Origin: Anaerolineae bacterium
GTDB lineage: Bacteria; Chloroflexota; Anaerolineae; Anaerolineales; E44-bin32
Assembly: GCA_030673735.1 (NCBI GenBank)
Contig: DAOVIK010000133.1
Span: forward strand, 1 to 5,672
Length of the DNA stretch: 5,672 nucleotides
Direction: 5' to 3'
The notes under the pieces are model-generated. The model was given only the letters and a program-made list of their open reading frames with translations. It did no database searches and was not told the DNA's origin. The translations under genes and the position numbers were made by a program. Position 1 is the first letter of the stretch, and every line of letters starts with the position of its first letter. Positions 1-5,369 of the stretch are shown in pieces.

Positions 1-342
1 CGAGGCGCAACCATACACAGACAGGATTGCTCGAATGTCCTGCGCGTGGCCGATAAGGATAAGGAACGGCTTGTTGAGGTTTCTTGGGGCCAGCATGTGA
101 GGACCTATCCGGTTTCGGTTCGCATAAGGGCATATGATCGCGATGGATTGATGCGCGACGTATCAACCTTGATCGCAAACGAGGACATCAGCATGTCCTC
201 GATTAATGTTTCCACGAAGAACAGTCTTGCCGTTTTTGACTTGGTTCTGCACGTTACGGATATTGCCCAATTGAGTCGCGTTCTGAATCGCATGGAGGCG
301 CTCCAGAACGTGCTGGCAGCTCGGCGCTACCGTCCGGGGTGA
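1..342 (+). CDS. RelA/SpoT-type (p)ppGpp synthetase/hydrolase, C-terminal end (5' truncated by window)
   Basis: This is the 3' end of a long RelA/SpoT homologue, the enzyme that makes and/or degrades the stringent-response alarmone (p)ppGpp in the cytoplasm. The frame is open from base 1, giving 113 visible codons before TGA at 340-342. A GTG at base 46 could be taken as a start, but the codons before it already encode the conserved RGATIHRQDCSNVL stretch that closes the family's Cys/His (zinc-finger, RIS) domain, so the gene runs in from the left. Next come the typical ERLVEVSWG linker (visible residues 22-30) and a terminal ACT domain (about 37-110, YPVSVRIRAYDRDGLMRDVS onward), which in this family senses state and regulates the catalytic half on the ribosome. 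The hydrolase, synthetase and TGS domains lie outside, so RelA, SpoT or bifunctional Rel cannot be distinguished. It is followed 49 bases later by moeA on the same strand. Confidence 0.93.
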   Translation, partial: RGATIHRQDCSNVLRVADKDKERLVEVSWGQHVRTYPVSVRIRAYDRDGLMRDVSTLIANEDISMSSINVSTKNSLAVFDLVLHVTDIAQLSRVLNRMEALQNVLAARRYRPG

Positions 343-354
343 CCGCTTCTGGTG

Positions 355-378
355 GGAGCGCGCATTGCTCCATTTTCC
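355..378 (+). terminator. weak hairpin followed by a short T run, between relA/spoT and moeA
   Basis: GGAGC (355-359) and GCTCC (367-371) can form a 5 bp stem with a 7-base loop, followed directly by ATTTTCCC. This resembles a weak intrinsic terminator or attenuator ending the RelA/SpoT transcript. The stem is short and the T run is only four bases, and it lies just before the moeA ribosome binding site, so it might equally modulate read-through into moeA. Confidence 0.3.
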
Positions 379-381
379 CTT

Positions 382-387
382 AGGTGA
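382..387 (+). promoter_or_regulatory. ribosome binding site that fixes the moeA start
   Basis: AGGTGA lies 4 bases before ATG at 392 and matches the anti-Shine-Dalgarno sequence. The same frame also offers a TTG at 365, but that has no comparable site and would add nine residues unlike the MoeA N terminus, so ATG 392 is preferred. Confidence 0.7.
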
Positions 388-391
388 CCTC

Positions 392-1651
392 ATGCCAGAA
401 ATCTCGTTGAGTGTTGATGATGCATTGGCTCGCATAGTCGCTTCCTTCCAGCCGCTTGGTCCGGAAAACGTGCCCTTGGATGAAAGCTTGGGGCGCGTTC
501 TAGCCGAAGAGGTCGTTGCGGCTACGGATTTGCCTCCATTTCCCAGTTCATCGATGGATGGATATGCAGTTCAATCGGCGGACGTCGCCAAAGCGTCTCG
601 GAAAACGTCGGTCCGTTTGAAGGTTGTCGGTGAGATTGTGGCAGGAGGAAGGAGAGAGCAATGGCTGGGCTCGGGACAGGCCATACGCATCATGACGGGG
701 GCTCCATTGGCGGAGGGTGCGGATGCGGTCGTGCCGATTGAGATGACAACCGAACCCGGTCCCATGGCGGGGCTTCCTCTGCCGGAGTATATCGATATAG
801 TCGAGCAAGTTTCGAAGGGAGAATATACCCGCAAAGAAGGTCAGGATGTGCGCGCAGGAGCAAGCGTCTTCTCCGCTGGCCGCCGCCTCAGGCCTCAGGA
901 CATCGGCATGCTTGCGGCGCTAGGGATTGCCGAGCCGCGCGTGCACAAGCAGCCGCGCGTCGCCGTCTTATCAATAGGCGATGAGTTGCTTGACGCCAGC
1001 GAGGAACTGGTTCCGGGCAAGATCAGGGACGCCAATGGCCGAGCGCTGCTGGCTGCATGCCGCACTACAGGAGCAATTCCATTGCTTCTGGGAATTGCTC
1101 CGGATGATCCGGAAGAGCTTGCTGGATTGCTGGATCGTGGAGTGGATCAAGACGCGCATTTGATCCTGACTTCCGGCGGGCTTTCCATGGGGGCATATGA
1201 TTTCGTTCGCACGGTGGTAGAACAGAATGGGCATTTGGAATTTTGGCGAGTGAAAATGCGCCCGGGAAAGCCGCTTGCTTTCGGAGCTTATCGCGGCGTT
1301 CCGATCATAGCTCTCCCCGGAAATCCAGTATCGGCGCTGGTCACCTATGAGGTATTCGTGCGACCTGCTCTCGCTCACTTGGGGGGAAGGGATCAGGCAA
1401 GTCGATTGCGCCTACTCGTCCGGACTGAGGAAGAGATCGTTTCTGACGGGCGCCTGAGTTACTTGCGTGCAAGGATTCGTTGGCATGATGGAGAGTTCCG
1501 AACGCAACTGACTGGAAGCCAAGATTCGGGCGTGCTTATGTCTCTGGTGACTGCAGATGCGCTTGTCATTGTCCCAGAGGGGGTTACGCATATGCAGGCC
1601 GGGGAGGAATTGGAGGCCTGGCTTATCGGCTTGCCGCAATCAGCGCTCTAG
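392..1651 (+). CDS. moeA: Molybdopterin molybdenumtransferase MoeA
   Basis: MoeA inserts molybdate into adenylylated molybdopterin, the last common step of molybdenum cofactor synthesis, in the cytoplasm. From ATG 392 the protein is 419 aa, close to the usual length of about 400-410. The family motifs appear in order: DLPPFPSSSMDGYAV (46-60), IRIMTGAPLAEGADAVVP (98-115), GEYTRKEGQDVRAG (143-156), RPQDIGMLAALG (167-178), AVLSIGDELL (191-200) opening the MoCF-biosynthesis/MogA-like fold, GKIRDANG (209-216), LTSGGLSMGAYDFV (259-272), RVKMRPGKPLAFG (286-298) and IALPGNPVSALVTYEVFVRP (306-325). The small beta-barrel domain IV follows (about 335-415). The acidic residues expected in the active site (in GDEL, SGGxSxGxxD and MDGYA) are all present, so it should be active. 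No other cofactor gene is in view, so pathway context is missing. An unusual 11 bp inverted repeat lies within the gene at 1070-1101. Expression probably depends on upstream transcription, as I see no promoter in the 49-base gap. Confidence 0.96.
   Translation: MPEISLSVDDALARIVASFQPLGPENVPLDESLGRVLAEEVVAATDLPPFPSSSMDGYAVQSADVAKASRKTSVRLKVVGEIVAGGRREQWLGSGQAIRIMTGAPLAEGADAVVPIEMTTEPGPMAGLPLPEYIDIVEQVSKGEYTRKEGQDVRAGASVFSAGRRLRPQDIGMLAALGIAEPRVHKQPRVAVLSIGDELLDASEELVPGKIRDANGRALLAACRTTGAIPLLLGIAPDDPEELAGLLDRGVDQDAHLILTSGGLSMGAYDFVRTVVEQNGHLEFWRVKMRPGKPLAFGAYRGVPIIALPGNPVSALVTYEVFVRPALAHLGGRDQASRLRLLVRTEEEIVSDGRLSYLRARIRWHDGEFRTQLTGSQDSGVLMSLVTADALVIVPEGVTHMQAGEELEAWLIGLPQSAL
1070..1101 (+). repeat. 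perfect 11 bp inverted repeat inside moeA
   Basis: GGAGCAATTCC (1070-1080) and GGAATTGCTCC (1091-1101) are exact reverse complements separated by 10 bases, so the moeA mRNA can form a strong hairpin. In protein terms the arms encode the near-mirror GAIP and GIAP around LLL. No T run follows, so it is not a standard terminator. Confidence 0.6.
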
Positions 1652-1692
1652 TCCCGGCGATTTATTGCGTTGGCCTCTTGCACCGCTTTGAG

Positions 1693-1929
1693 ATGGGGGG
1701 GCTCAATAGCATTCACAAGACCGTTGACGCCCAGTGGCAATAGTCAATTACATGGTTGGAGCCTGCGCGCGCCAGGGGAACCGGCGTGTGGCAATCTTGT
1801 TTGCGCATCCACTCGCCAGGCAGCTAGCGATCATGCTGGAACGAAGGGGATGCCAAGTCGTTTCTTATCAAGGAAATCTCTCTCCCGGATGATAAGTCTG
1901 CCGATGAGGGTTTGAGCTATCCGGTGTAG
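1693..1929 (+). pseudogene. unidentified coding remnant split over two frames
   Basis: Protein-like sequence can be followed only by switching frames. From ATG 1693 one frame reads MGGLNSIHKTVDAQ and hits TAG at 1741. The adjacent frame then runs open from about 1734 to TGA at 1890, with a plausible beta-alpha-beta stretch (RVAILFAHPLARQLAIMLER then GCQVVSYQG). Going back to the first frame at the CCC run (1884-1886) continues as PDDKSADEGLSYPV to TAG 1927-1929. The middle piece faintly resembles a nucleotide-binding (Rossmann-like) fold, but it lacks the glycines and I cannot name a family. Seven consecutive G directly after the AT of the candidate start is a likely indel hotspot. Nothing has been confirmed by homology; it could be chance open frames. 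Confidence 0.3.
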
Positions 1930-2014
1930 TATTGTTACAGAGGCGAAAGCCTGCGCGCTCGTGGATCAAGGGCCCTCGCAGGGGTCACAGTTCACAAGCG
2001 GTAGTCGATGTTTG

Positions 2015-2031
2015 TCTCGGGGATTCCGAGA
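2015..2031 (+). ncRNA. hairpin with GGATT loop
   Basis: TCTCGG (2015-2020) and CCGAGA (2026-2031) form a perfect 6 bp stem around a GGATT loop. It lies 70 bases upstream of the small Cys-rich remnant and 15 bases before a second hairpin with nearly the same loop. It may be part of a structured leader or small RNA; no known RNA family is recognised. Confidence 0.35.
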
Positions 2032-2046
2032 AGGACGATGAGGCAA

Positions 2047-2064
2047 GACATGGGATTGCATGTC
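2047..2064 (+). ncRNA. second hairpin with GGATTG loop
   Basis: GACATG (2047-2052) and CATGTC (2059-2064) form a perfect 6 bp stem around GGATTG. The stem sequence differs from the preceding hairpin, but the loop is the same GGATT, which argues against a simple duplication and for a shared loop motif. Its function is unknown. Confidence 0.35.
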
Positions 2065-2100
2065 GGGGCAGTACCTAAGGCGATCTTGGTCCAGGAGTAG

Positions 2101-2343
2101 ATGAGAAGCCTCGCCTTCGTTGTCATTACGTCGATTGCACATATTTGGAAAAGGGCTATTGTGGGGCTCCAAGTGTAGAGCTGGATCCTGACGAGGGGTG
2201 CCTGACGTATACACAGCTCGATGAAGTACCGGAAGAGGATGATTGGGTAGCGGATGAGATGGAGGAATGGGGAGGATGAGAGGGAGGATCTGATCGAAGA
2301 GGAGGAAATCGACTCGGATTGGCTCAGTGAAGATGGGACCTAG
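2101..2343 (+). pseudogene. frameshifted small Cys-rich protein with acidic tail (DUF1540-like)
   Basis: A clear protein signal is broken by two apparent single-base indels. ATG 2101 follows AGGAG (2093-2097), with a short 3-base spacing. Adding one A in the GAAG at 2105-2108 gives MRKPRLRCHYVDC and continues in the frame that carries TYLEKGYCGAPSVELDP and DEGCLTYTQL. That frame stops at TGA 2277-2279. Removing one G from GGGG (2269-2272) restores an 80 aa product that ends DSDWLSEDGT at TAG 2341-2343. The four cysteines (reconstructed residues 8, 13, 21, 34; spacing CX4CX7CX12C) resemble small metal-binding modules such as DUF1540. After residue 41 the protein is strongly acidic (runs of E and D with scattered W). 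As written, the sequence would yield no full product: ATG 2101 stops after 25 codons, at TAG 2176-2178. The neighbours are intact, so local decay is more likely than general sequencing error, though both indels sit at short homopolymers. Function unknown. Confidence 0.65.
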
Positions 2344-2391
2344 TCTATCATAGGCGAGATGATTACGGCCCAGGATTGGTGGCCAAGAATG

Positions 2392-2413
2392 GCGGCGCTC
2401 AACGGAGCGCCGC
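2392..2413. terminator. strong GC-rich hairpin between converging genes, possible bidirectional terminator
   Basis: GCGGCGCTC (2392-2400) and GAGCGCCGC (2405-2413) form a perfect 9 bp stem with an AACG loop. It lies between the plus-strand small-gene remnant (stop at 2343) and the minus-strand S1 gene (stop at 2532), where a shared terminator is expected. The trailing T tracts are poor on both strands (TAATGATTCCTT on plus, CATTCTTGG on minus), so termination efficiency is uncertain. Confidence 0.5.
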
Positions 2414-2531
2414 TAATGATTCCTTCGGCGGTGGTTGTTCGCGCGTAGGGCGATTGGCTCGCGTCTGAAGGATACGGACCATAGGGCGATGAATCTATTT
2501 TCGCGTTGGAAGGAGTCGATTGCGAGGAGTA
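2414..2531. other. gap between terminator hairpin and the S1 gene stop
   Basis: I see no gene here. The minus-strand frame of the S1 gene stays open after its TGA through this stretch to a TAG at 2339-2341, with a Ser/Pro/Tyr-rich translation, but nothing supports its use as coding sequence. Confidence 0.4.
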
Positions 2532-3260
2532 TCAGGAGGAGTCGTCCGAAGAGGTTCGCATACGGTGCTCGAGAGTGCGTTGTAGGATGTCTTCTTGGTC
2601 ATCCCGGTCTGATGGCGCCCGTTTCGCTTTGGGTTTGCCTTTTGGCTCGGAATCTTCTGAATCCTCAAGCGCCTGCCGGAGCGCGACTTCCATGGCGGTC
2701 GGGATGTCTTCTTCAGGCATCGTCTCTTCGATGAATTCGGCTTCATCGGGCTTCATGCTCAAGCGTATCTGACGTTTCTTGCTATCGACCTCGATCACCG
2801 TAACACGCACCTCATCGCCGATCTGGACCAATTGTGACGGATCTTCGACATAGTCATTGCTCATTTCGCTGACATGCACCAGTCCCGGGCGAACGGTGCC
2901 TACGTCAACGAAGGCGCCGAATTGCTCTAAACGGACAACCCGGCCCTTGAGCATCATTCCCGGCGAGAGATCATTCCATTTCATAGTTACCGGTCGGATC
3001 ATGGATAGCTCAAGGCGCTTCTGTTTCTTATCTACCCGATGTACCCAAAGCTTGACTTCTTGCCCCACTTCCAGCACGTCTTCCACGCGGTTTATGGGGC
3101 TGCGCTTCAGCATTGAAATATGCACGAAGCCCTCGACACCGATGCCGACATCGATAAAGGCGCCGTGCAAGTTAGTGCGAATGATTTTTCCTTGGATCTC
3201 GATGCCTGCCCTGAGATCCTCGAGGCGCGTAGCAGGCGCCTTGCCATCCTTTTTACTCAC
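2532..3260 (-). CDS. Two-domain S1 RNA-binding protein
   Basis: This 242 aa cytoplasmic protein has two S1 (OB-fold) RNA-binding domains. The first spans about 19-88 (IQGKIIRTNLHGAFIDVG, then EGFVHISML and KRLELSM). The second spans about 100-170 (LKGRVVRLEQFGAFVDVG, then PGLVHVSEMS and RQIRLSMK). Both show the usual G-x-V/I ... F-G-A-F-V-D-V-G ... G-L-V-H-x-S ... pattern. Residues 171-242 form a charged, probably disordered tail, with an acidic part, a Lys-rich patch (207-215) and QEDILQRTLEHRMRT near the end. Ribosomal protein S1 of E. coli has six such domains and 557 aa, so this is a short relative and need not be a ribosomal component; mRNA binding or translation/RNA-decay support is inferred. 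The start is GTG 3260: a stop codon directly precedes it in frame, and GGAAGGT (3267-3273 on plus) lies 6 bases upstream. It has its own promoter in the 76-base gap after the solute-binding protein gene, though read-through is also possible. Confidence 0.9.
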   Translation of the reverse strand: MSKKDGKAPATRLEDLRAGIEIQGKIIRTNLHGAFIDVGIGVEGFVHISMLKRSPINRVEDVLEVGQEVKLWVHRVDKKQKRLELSMIRPVTMKWNDLSPGMMLKGRVVRLEQFGAFVDVGTVRPGLVHVSEMSNDYVEDPSQLVQIGDEVRVTVIEVDSKKRQIRLSMKPDEAEFIEETMPEEDIPTAMEVALRQALEDSEDSEPKGKPKAKRAPSDRDDQEDILQRTLEHRMRTSSDDSS

Positions 3261-3282
3261 CTATTTACCTTCCGTGGTTCCT

Positions 3283-3334
3283 CATAACACTGGGAAACGG
3301 CAGAGATTATACCATGTCATTAACACAACACTGG
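3283..3334 (-). repeat. 11-base direct repeat flanking the S1 promoter -10, candidate operator
   Basis: On the minus strand CCAGTGTTGTG (3324-3334) and CCAGTGTTATG (3283-3293) match at 10 of 11 positions and start 41 bases apart, about four helical turns. The first copy covers the weak -35 and the second lies just inside the inferred transcript. This arrangement fits a regulator site, but no regulator is known. Confidence 0.4.
3306..3314 (-). promoter_or_regulatory. extended -10 promoter of the S1 gene
   Basis: On the minus strand TGG precedes TATAAT (-10 at 3306-3311, TG at 3313-3314), an extended consensus -10 of the main sigma factor. The -35 position (3329-3334, CCAGTG) is poor, which is usual for extended -10 promoters or activator-dependent ones. 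The inferred start of transcription near 3299 gives a leader of about 38 bases before GTG 3260. Confidence 0.65.
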
Positions 3335-3336
3335 TT

Positions 3337-5031
3337 TTATTCTTGATCCGGCAGTGGAGTGACGTTGCGTCTTGCAAGCATGAACCAACTTGATATGTTG
3401 GCGAATCGATCGCTTGGATCGATGAGTGGAGGAATACTAACGCCCAGTACTTGGACATCCACAGCGTAATTATAGATCGGGTAGTAGAGAAGCAGCGCAG
3501 GAACTTGGTCCTGGAAGCGGTGCTGGAAGTGTCGGTATGAAGCAGCACGGTGACTGATGTCAGGTATGGTGCGAGCGCGTTCGAGCCAAATGCTGACGTT
3601 TCGATCGGAGAATCCCCCGTAATTCTGGCCAGTATCGATCTGGGTATCATGCCAGAAGGGGTAGGGATCCGGATCGGGAGTTTGGGTGAGGTTCAGCTCC
3701 GTCAGCACAGCCTGGTAATCTCGAGCCTGAAGGTATTCTTCCAAAAGGCTGGAGTGTTCTACCGGGATGAGATCGACGGCCACGCCCACTCTCTCCCAGC
3801 TTGTCTGCAGGATTTCTGCAATTCGGGCGAACTGTGGATCATCGGGGTAGGCGAGCTCGAATACAAGCGTTTGTTCATCCTTTATGCGTATGTAGTCGGG
3901 AGAGCCCTCGTCTGCGCCAACCGGCAATTCCCAGCCCGAAGTAGTGAGGTATTCTTCCGCAAGTGTGGGATCGTATGGGATCCGCACCAAATCATCTGTG
4001 AAGGCCCAGGTATTTGGCATGATCGGGCCTTGCGCAATGGTGGCCTGCCCATTGAGGGCTTCATCGATCAGCCATTGTCGATTGATCGACAGAAGCAGAG
4101 CTTGTCGCACCCGTCTGTCGGCAAAGAAATCCTTTTCTGGGTGATTAAGGTTCAGAAAGACGATCCCCATTCTCGGCAATCGGGCGCTGTATAGATTTAG
4201 ACCCGGATCATGAAGGACGCGTGAAAAGATATCGGGCGTTACGCTGCTGATGCCCAGGGCCTCCCCAGATTCATAGGCTTGAAGGGCGCTTTCCGCATCG
4301 GAGTAATAATGAAACTCGACTCGCTCGAGGTAGGGAGTTCCGTTGTAGTGGTCGGGGAAAGCAGTGAGGAACACGCCGACGATTTGCTCATCCTCAATGA
4401 TGAAGTGATCGAAGCGAAAAGGGCCGGTTCCTACGGGATGGAGATTGAATGGATGGTCGATCATGTCGACTACTCTGACGCCCCGCAGCAAATGGTCAGG
4501 CAGCAATCCGATGGTGAGGTAATCCAAGAAGGGAGCGAATGATTCTGGCAGCTGAAATTGAACACTCCGATCATCCAAGCGGATGATGTTGATTTCCTTC
4601 CACATGGCATGCAGCTCGGCCGGCCCCGGATAGCCGTCATCCTGCAGCTTGGAAAACGTGTAAATCACGTCATTACTGGTAACAGGTTCGCCGTCATGCC
4701 AGAGAGCGTCCTCACGCAAGGTAAAAGTGAATAATGTCGCATCTGCAGATATCGACCAGGACTCGGCGAGATCCGGAACCGGCAATCCGTGATCGTCGAA
4801 GCGAACCAATCCGCTGAAGATCAGACGGTCGATATCACGATCTGCCTGGTTGGCATTGTCCAGCACGGGGTTCAGGCGCAGCAAATACCCCACCAGTGCT
4901 TCGGTGTAAACACCACCACGCACCGGCTGGGGAACCGTGGGCTGTAGGCCTGGTGTCTGCCCCAGCAGCAGGCCGACGACCAAAACCAACCCGCCGGCCG
5001 CAATGAGCAACTGCCACCGAATGTTGTGCAT
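3337..5031 (-). CDS. Extracellular solute-binding protein, family 5 (peptide/oligopeptide ABC transporter type)
   Basis: This 564 aa protein resembles the DppA/OppA (SBP_bac_5) family, which captures peptides, nickel or sugars outside the membrane and hands them to an ABC importer. Residues 8-24 are a hydrophobic segment (LLIAAGGLVLVVGLLLG) after a basic N terminus, serving as signal peptide or anchor. The following text has no lipobox Cys, so this is not a classical lipoprotein. The family core is clear: RGGVYTEALVG (38-48) and LNPVLDNANQADRDI (53-67), then LIFSGLVRFD (70-79) and the signature PDLAESWSISADATLFTFTL (86-105) with WHDGEPVTSNDVIYTF (111-126). Length is normal for the family. ATG 5031 is the only standard start downstream of the secG stop; no good Shine-Dalgarno sequence precedes it, so coupling to secG translation is likely. 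It follows secG by 42 bases on the same strand and no permease or ATPase gene is in view, so the substrate and partner are unknown. Confidence 0.92.
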   Translation of the reverse strand: MHNIRWQLLIAAGGLVLVVGLLLGQTPGLQPTVPQPVRGGVYTEALVGYLLRLNPVLDNANQADRDIDRLIFSGLVRFDDHGLPVPDLAESWSISADATLFTFTLREDALWHDGEPVTSNDVIYTFSKLQDDGYPGPAELHAMWKEINIIRLDDRSVQFQLPESFAPFLDYLTIGLLPDHLLRGVRVVDMIDHPFNLHPVGTGPFRFDHFIIEDEQIVGVFLTAFPDHYNGTPYLERVEFHYYSDAESALQAYESGEALGISSVTPDIFSRVLHDPGLNLYSARLPRMGIVFLNLNHPEKDFFADRRVRQALLLSINRQWLIDEALNGQATIAQGPIMPNTWAFTDDLVRIPYDPTLAEEYLTTSGWELPVGADEGSPDYIRIKDEQTLVFELAYPDDPQFARIAEILQTSWERVGVAVDLIPVEHSSLLEEYLQARDYQAVLTELNLTQTPDPDPYPFWHDTQIDTGQNYGGFSDRNVSIWLERARTIPDISHRAASYRHFQHRFQDQVPALLLYYPIYNYAVDVQVLGVSIPPLIDPSDRFANISSWFMLARRNVTPLPDQE

Positions 5032-5073
5032 TTCAATGCGCGCCGCAAAGAACAGGAAAAGCCAAGAGAGAGG

Positions 5074-5301
5074 TCAACTTATCACAATGACAGTGACAAC
5101 CGCAAGCGTGAAGAAGACGACGCTCAGGCCGATTGTGATATTGAAGAGCAATCGCTCGACGCCGCGCCGCACGTGGTAGGTGGAGCCACCAGAGCTGCCT
5201 CCACCAAGGCCGCCAAGTCCTGCTCCCCGGCTCTGTAGGATGATCACTCCCACCAGGGAGATCGACACGATCAACATGGCAATATTGAGATAGACGTCCA
5301 C
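5074..5301 (-). CDS. secG: Protein-export membrane protein SecG
   Basis: SecG is the small third subunit of the SecYEG translocon in the cytoplasmic membrane and assists SecA-driven protein export. The 75 aa product has the standard layout: first membrane helix (about 4-22, YLNIAMLIVSISLVGVIIL), the LQSRGAGLGGLGGGSSGGS Gly/Ser loop (22-40), the conserved RRGVERLLFN (45-54), and a second helix (about 53-74). The start is GTG 5301 behind an excellent ribosome binding site AGGAGGAGGT (5308-5317 on plus), 6 bases upstream. It has its own strong promoter in the gap after prfB and is followed by the solute-binding protein gene. The two probably form one transcript. Interestingly, the downstream gene is in the same reading frame, with only the secG TGA (5074-5076) in between. 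Confidence 0.94.
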   Translation of the reverse strand: MDVYLNIAMLIVSISLVGVIILQSRGAGLGGLGGGSSGGSTYHVRRGVERLLFNITIGLSVVFFTLAVVTVIVIS

Positions 5302-5307
5302 GCGATA

Positions 5308-5317
5308 ACCTCCTCCT
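5308..5317 (-). promoter_or_regulatory. strong ribosome binding site of secG
   Basis: On the minus strand AGGAGGAGGT lies 6 bases before the GTG start at 5301. This strong site supports GTG rather than a later codon as the start. Confidence 0.8.
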
Positions 5318-5333
5318 GTCGGTGAACTGGCGG

Positions 5334-5362
5334 ATTATAGCAGAGGCCCTAGGGCGCGACAA
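5334..5362 (-). promoter_or_regulatory. sigma-70-type promoter of secG and the solute-binding protein gene
   Basis: On the minus strand TTGTCG (-35, 5357-5362) is followed by exactly 17 bases and TATAAT (-10, 5334-5339), with TGC directly before the -10 (extended form). The inferred start near 5327 gives a leader of about 26 bases. The promoter lies entirely in the 68-base gap between prfB and secG. Confidence 0.8.
5346..5355. repeat. 10 bp palindrome in the secG promoter spacer
   Basis: GCCCTAGGGC is a perfect palindrome lying wholly between the -35 and -10 elements. It may be a small operator site or chance; it does not extend beyond 10 bp. Confidence 0.35.
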
Positions 5363-5369
5363 GCCTGAG

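Larger units (their letters stand above)
1652..2100. other. gene-poor stretch after moeA with remnants and hairpins but no intact gene
   Basis: No frame on either strand gives a convincing complete protein here. The longest open plus frame (up to 1917) has a composition unlike a real protein (rich in S, R and T, no pattern), and the longest minus frame (1966-2214) is the shadow of the small Cys-rich remnant. What can be seen is a probable frameshifted coding remnant (about 1693-1929), a run of seven G (1695-1701), a GAAA-tetraloop mini-hairpin (1941-1952) and two perfect 6 bp hairpins (2015-2031 and 2047-2064). I see no clear terminator for moeA and no convincing promoter. Confidence 0.6.

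Noticed and set aside
46..342. A complete 98 aa ACT-domain protein starting at GTG 46
   Set aside because: The frame is open to base 1 and the upstream codons encode conserved RelA/SpoT sequence (RGATIHRQDC), so this is the end of a longer gene.
365..391. TTG 365 as the moeA start
   Set aside because: ATG 392 has AGGTGA at the right distance and its N terminus matches MoeA; the extra nine residues do not.
1670..1915. 81-codon plus-strand open frame after moeA
   Set aside because: Its composition looks random, and the neighbouring frames give more protein-like sequence over the same bases.
1908..2100. Known structured RNA (RNase P, tmRNA, 6S, SRP) in the hairpin region
   Set aside because: I looked for the conserved cores of these RNAs and did not find them.
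1966..2214. 82-codon minus-strand open frame in the convergent gap
   Set aside because: It is the complement of the Cys-rich remnant and has no recognisable features or ribosome binding site of note.
2857..3393. 178-codon plus-strand open frame over the S1 gene
   Set aside because: It is the complement of the S1 domain codons; Ser/Thr/Pro-rich and without motifs.
3550..4194. 214-codon plus-strand open frame inside the solute-binding protein gene
   Set aside because: It lies wholly antisense to a clear family 5 binding protein, and its translation shows no family pattern.
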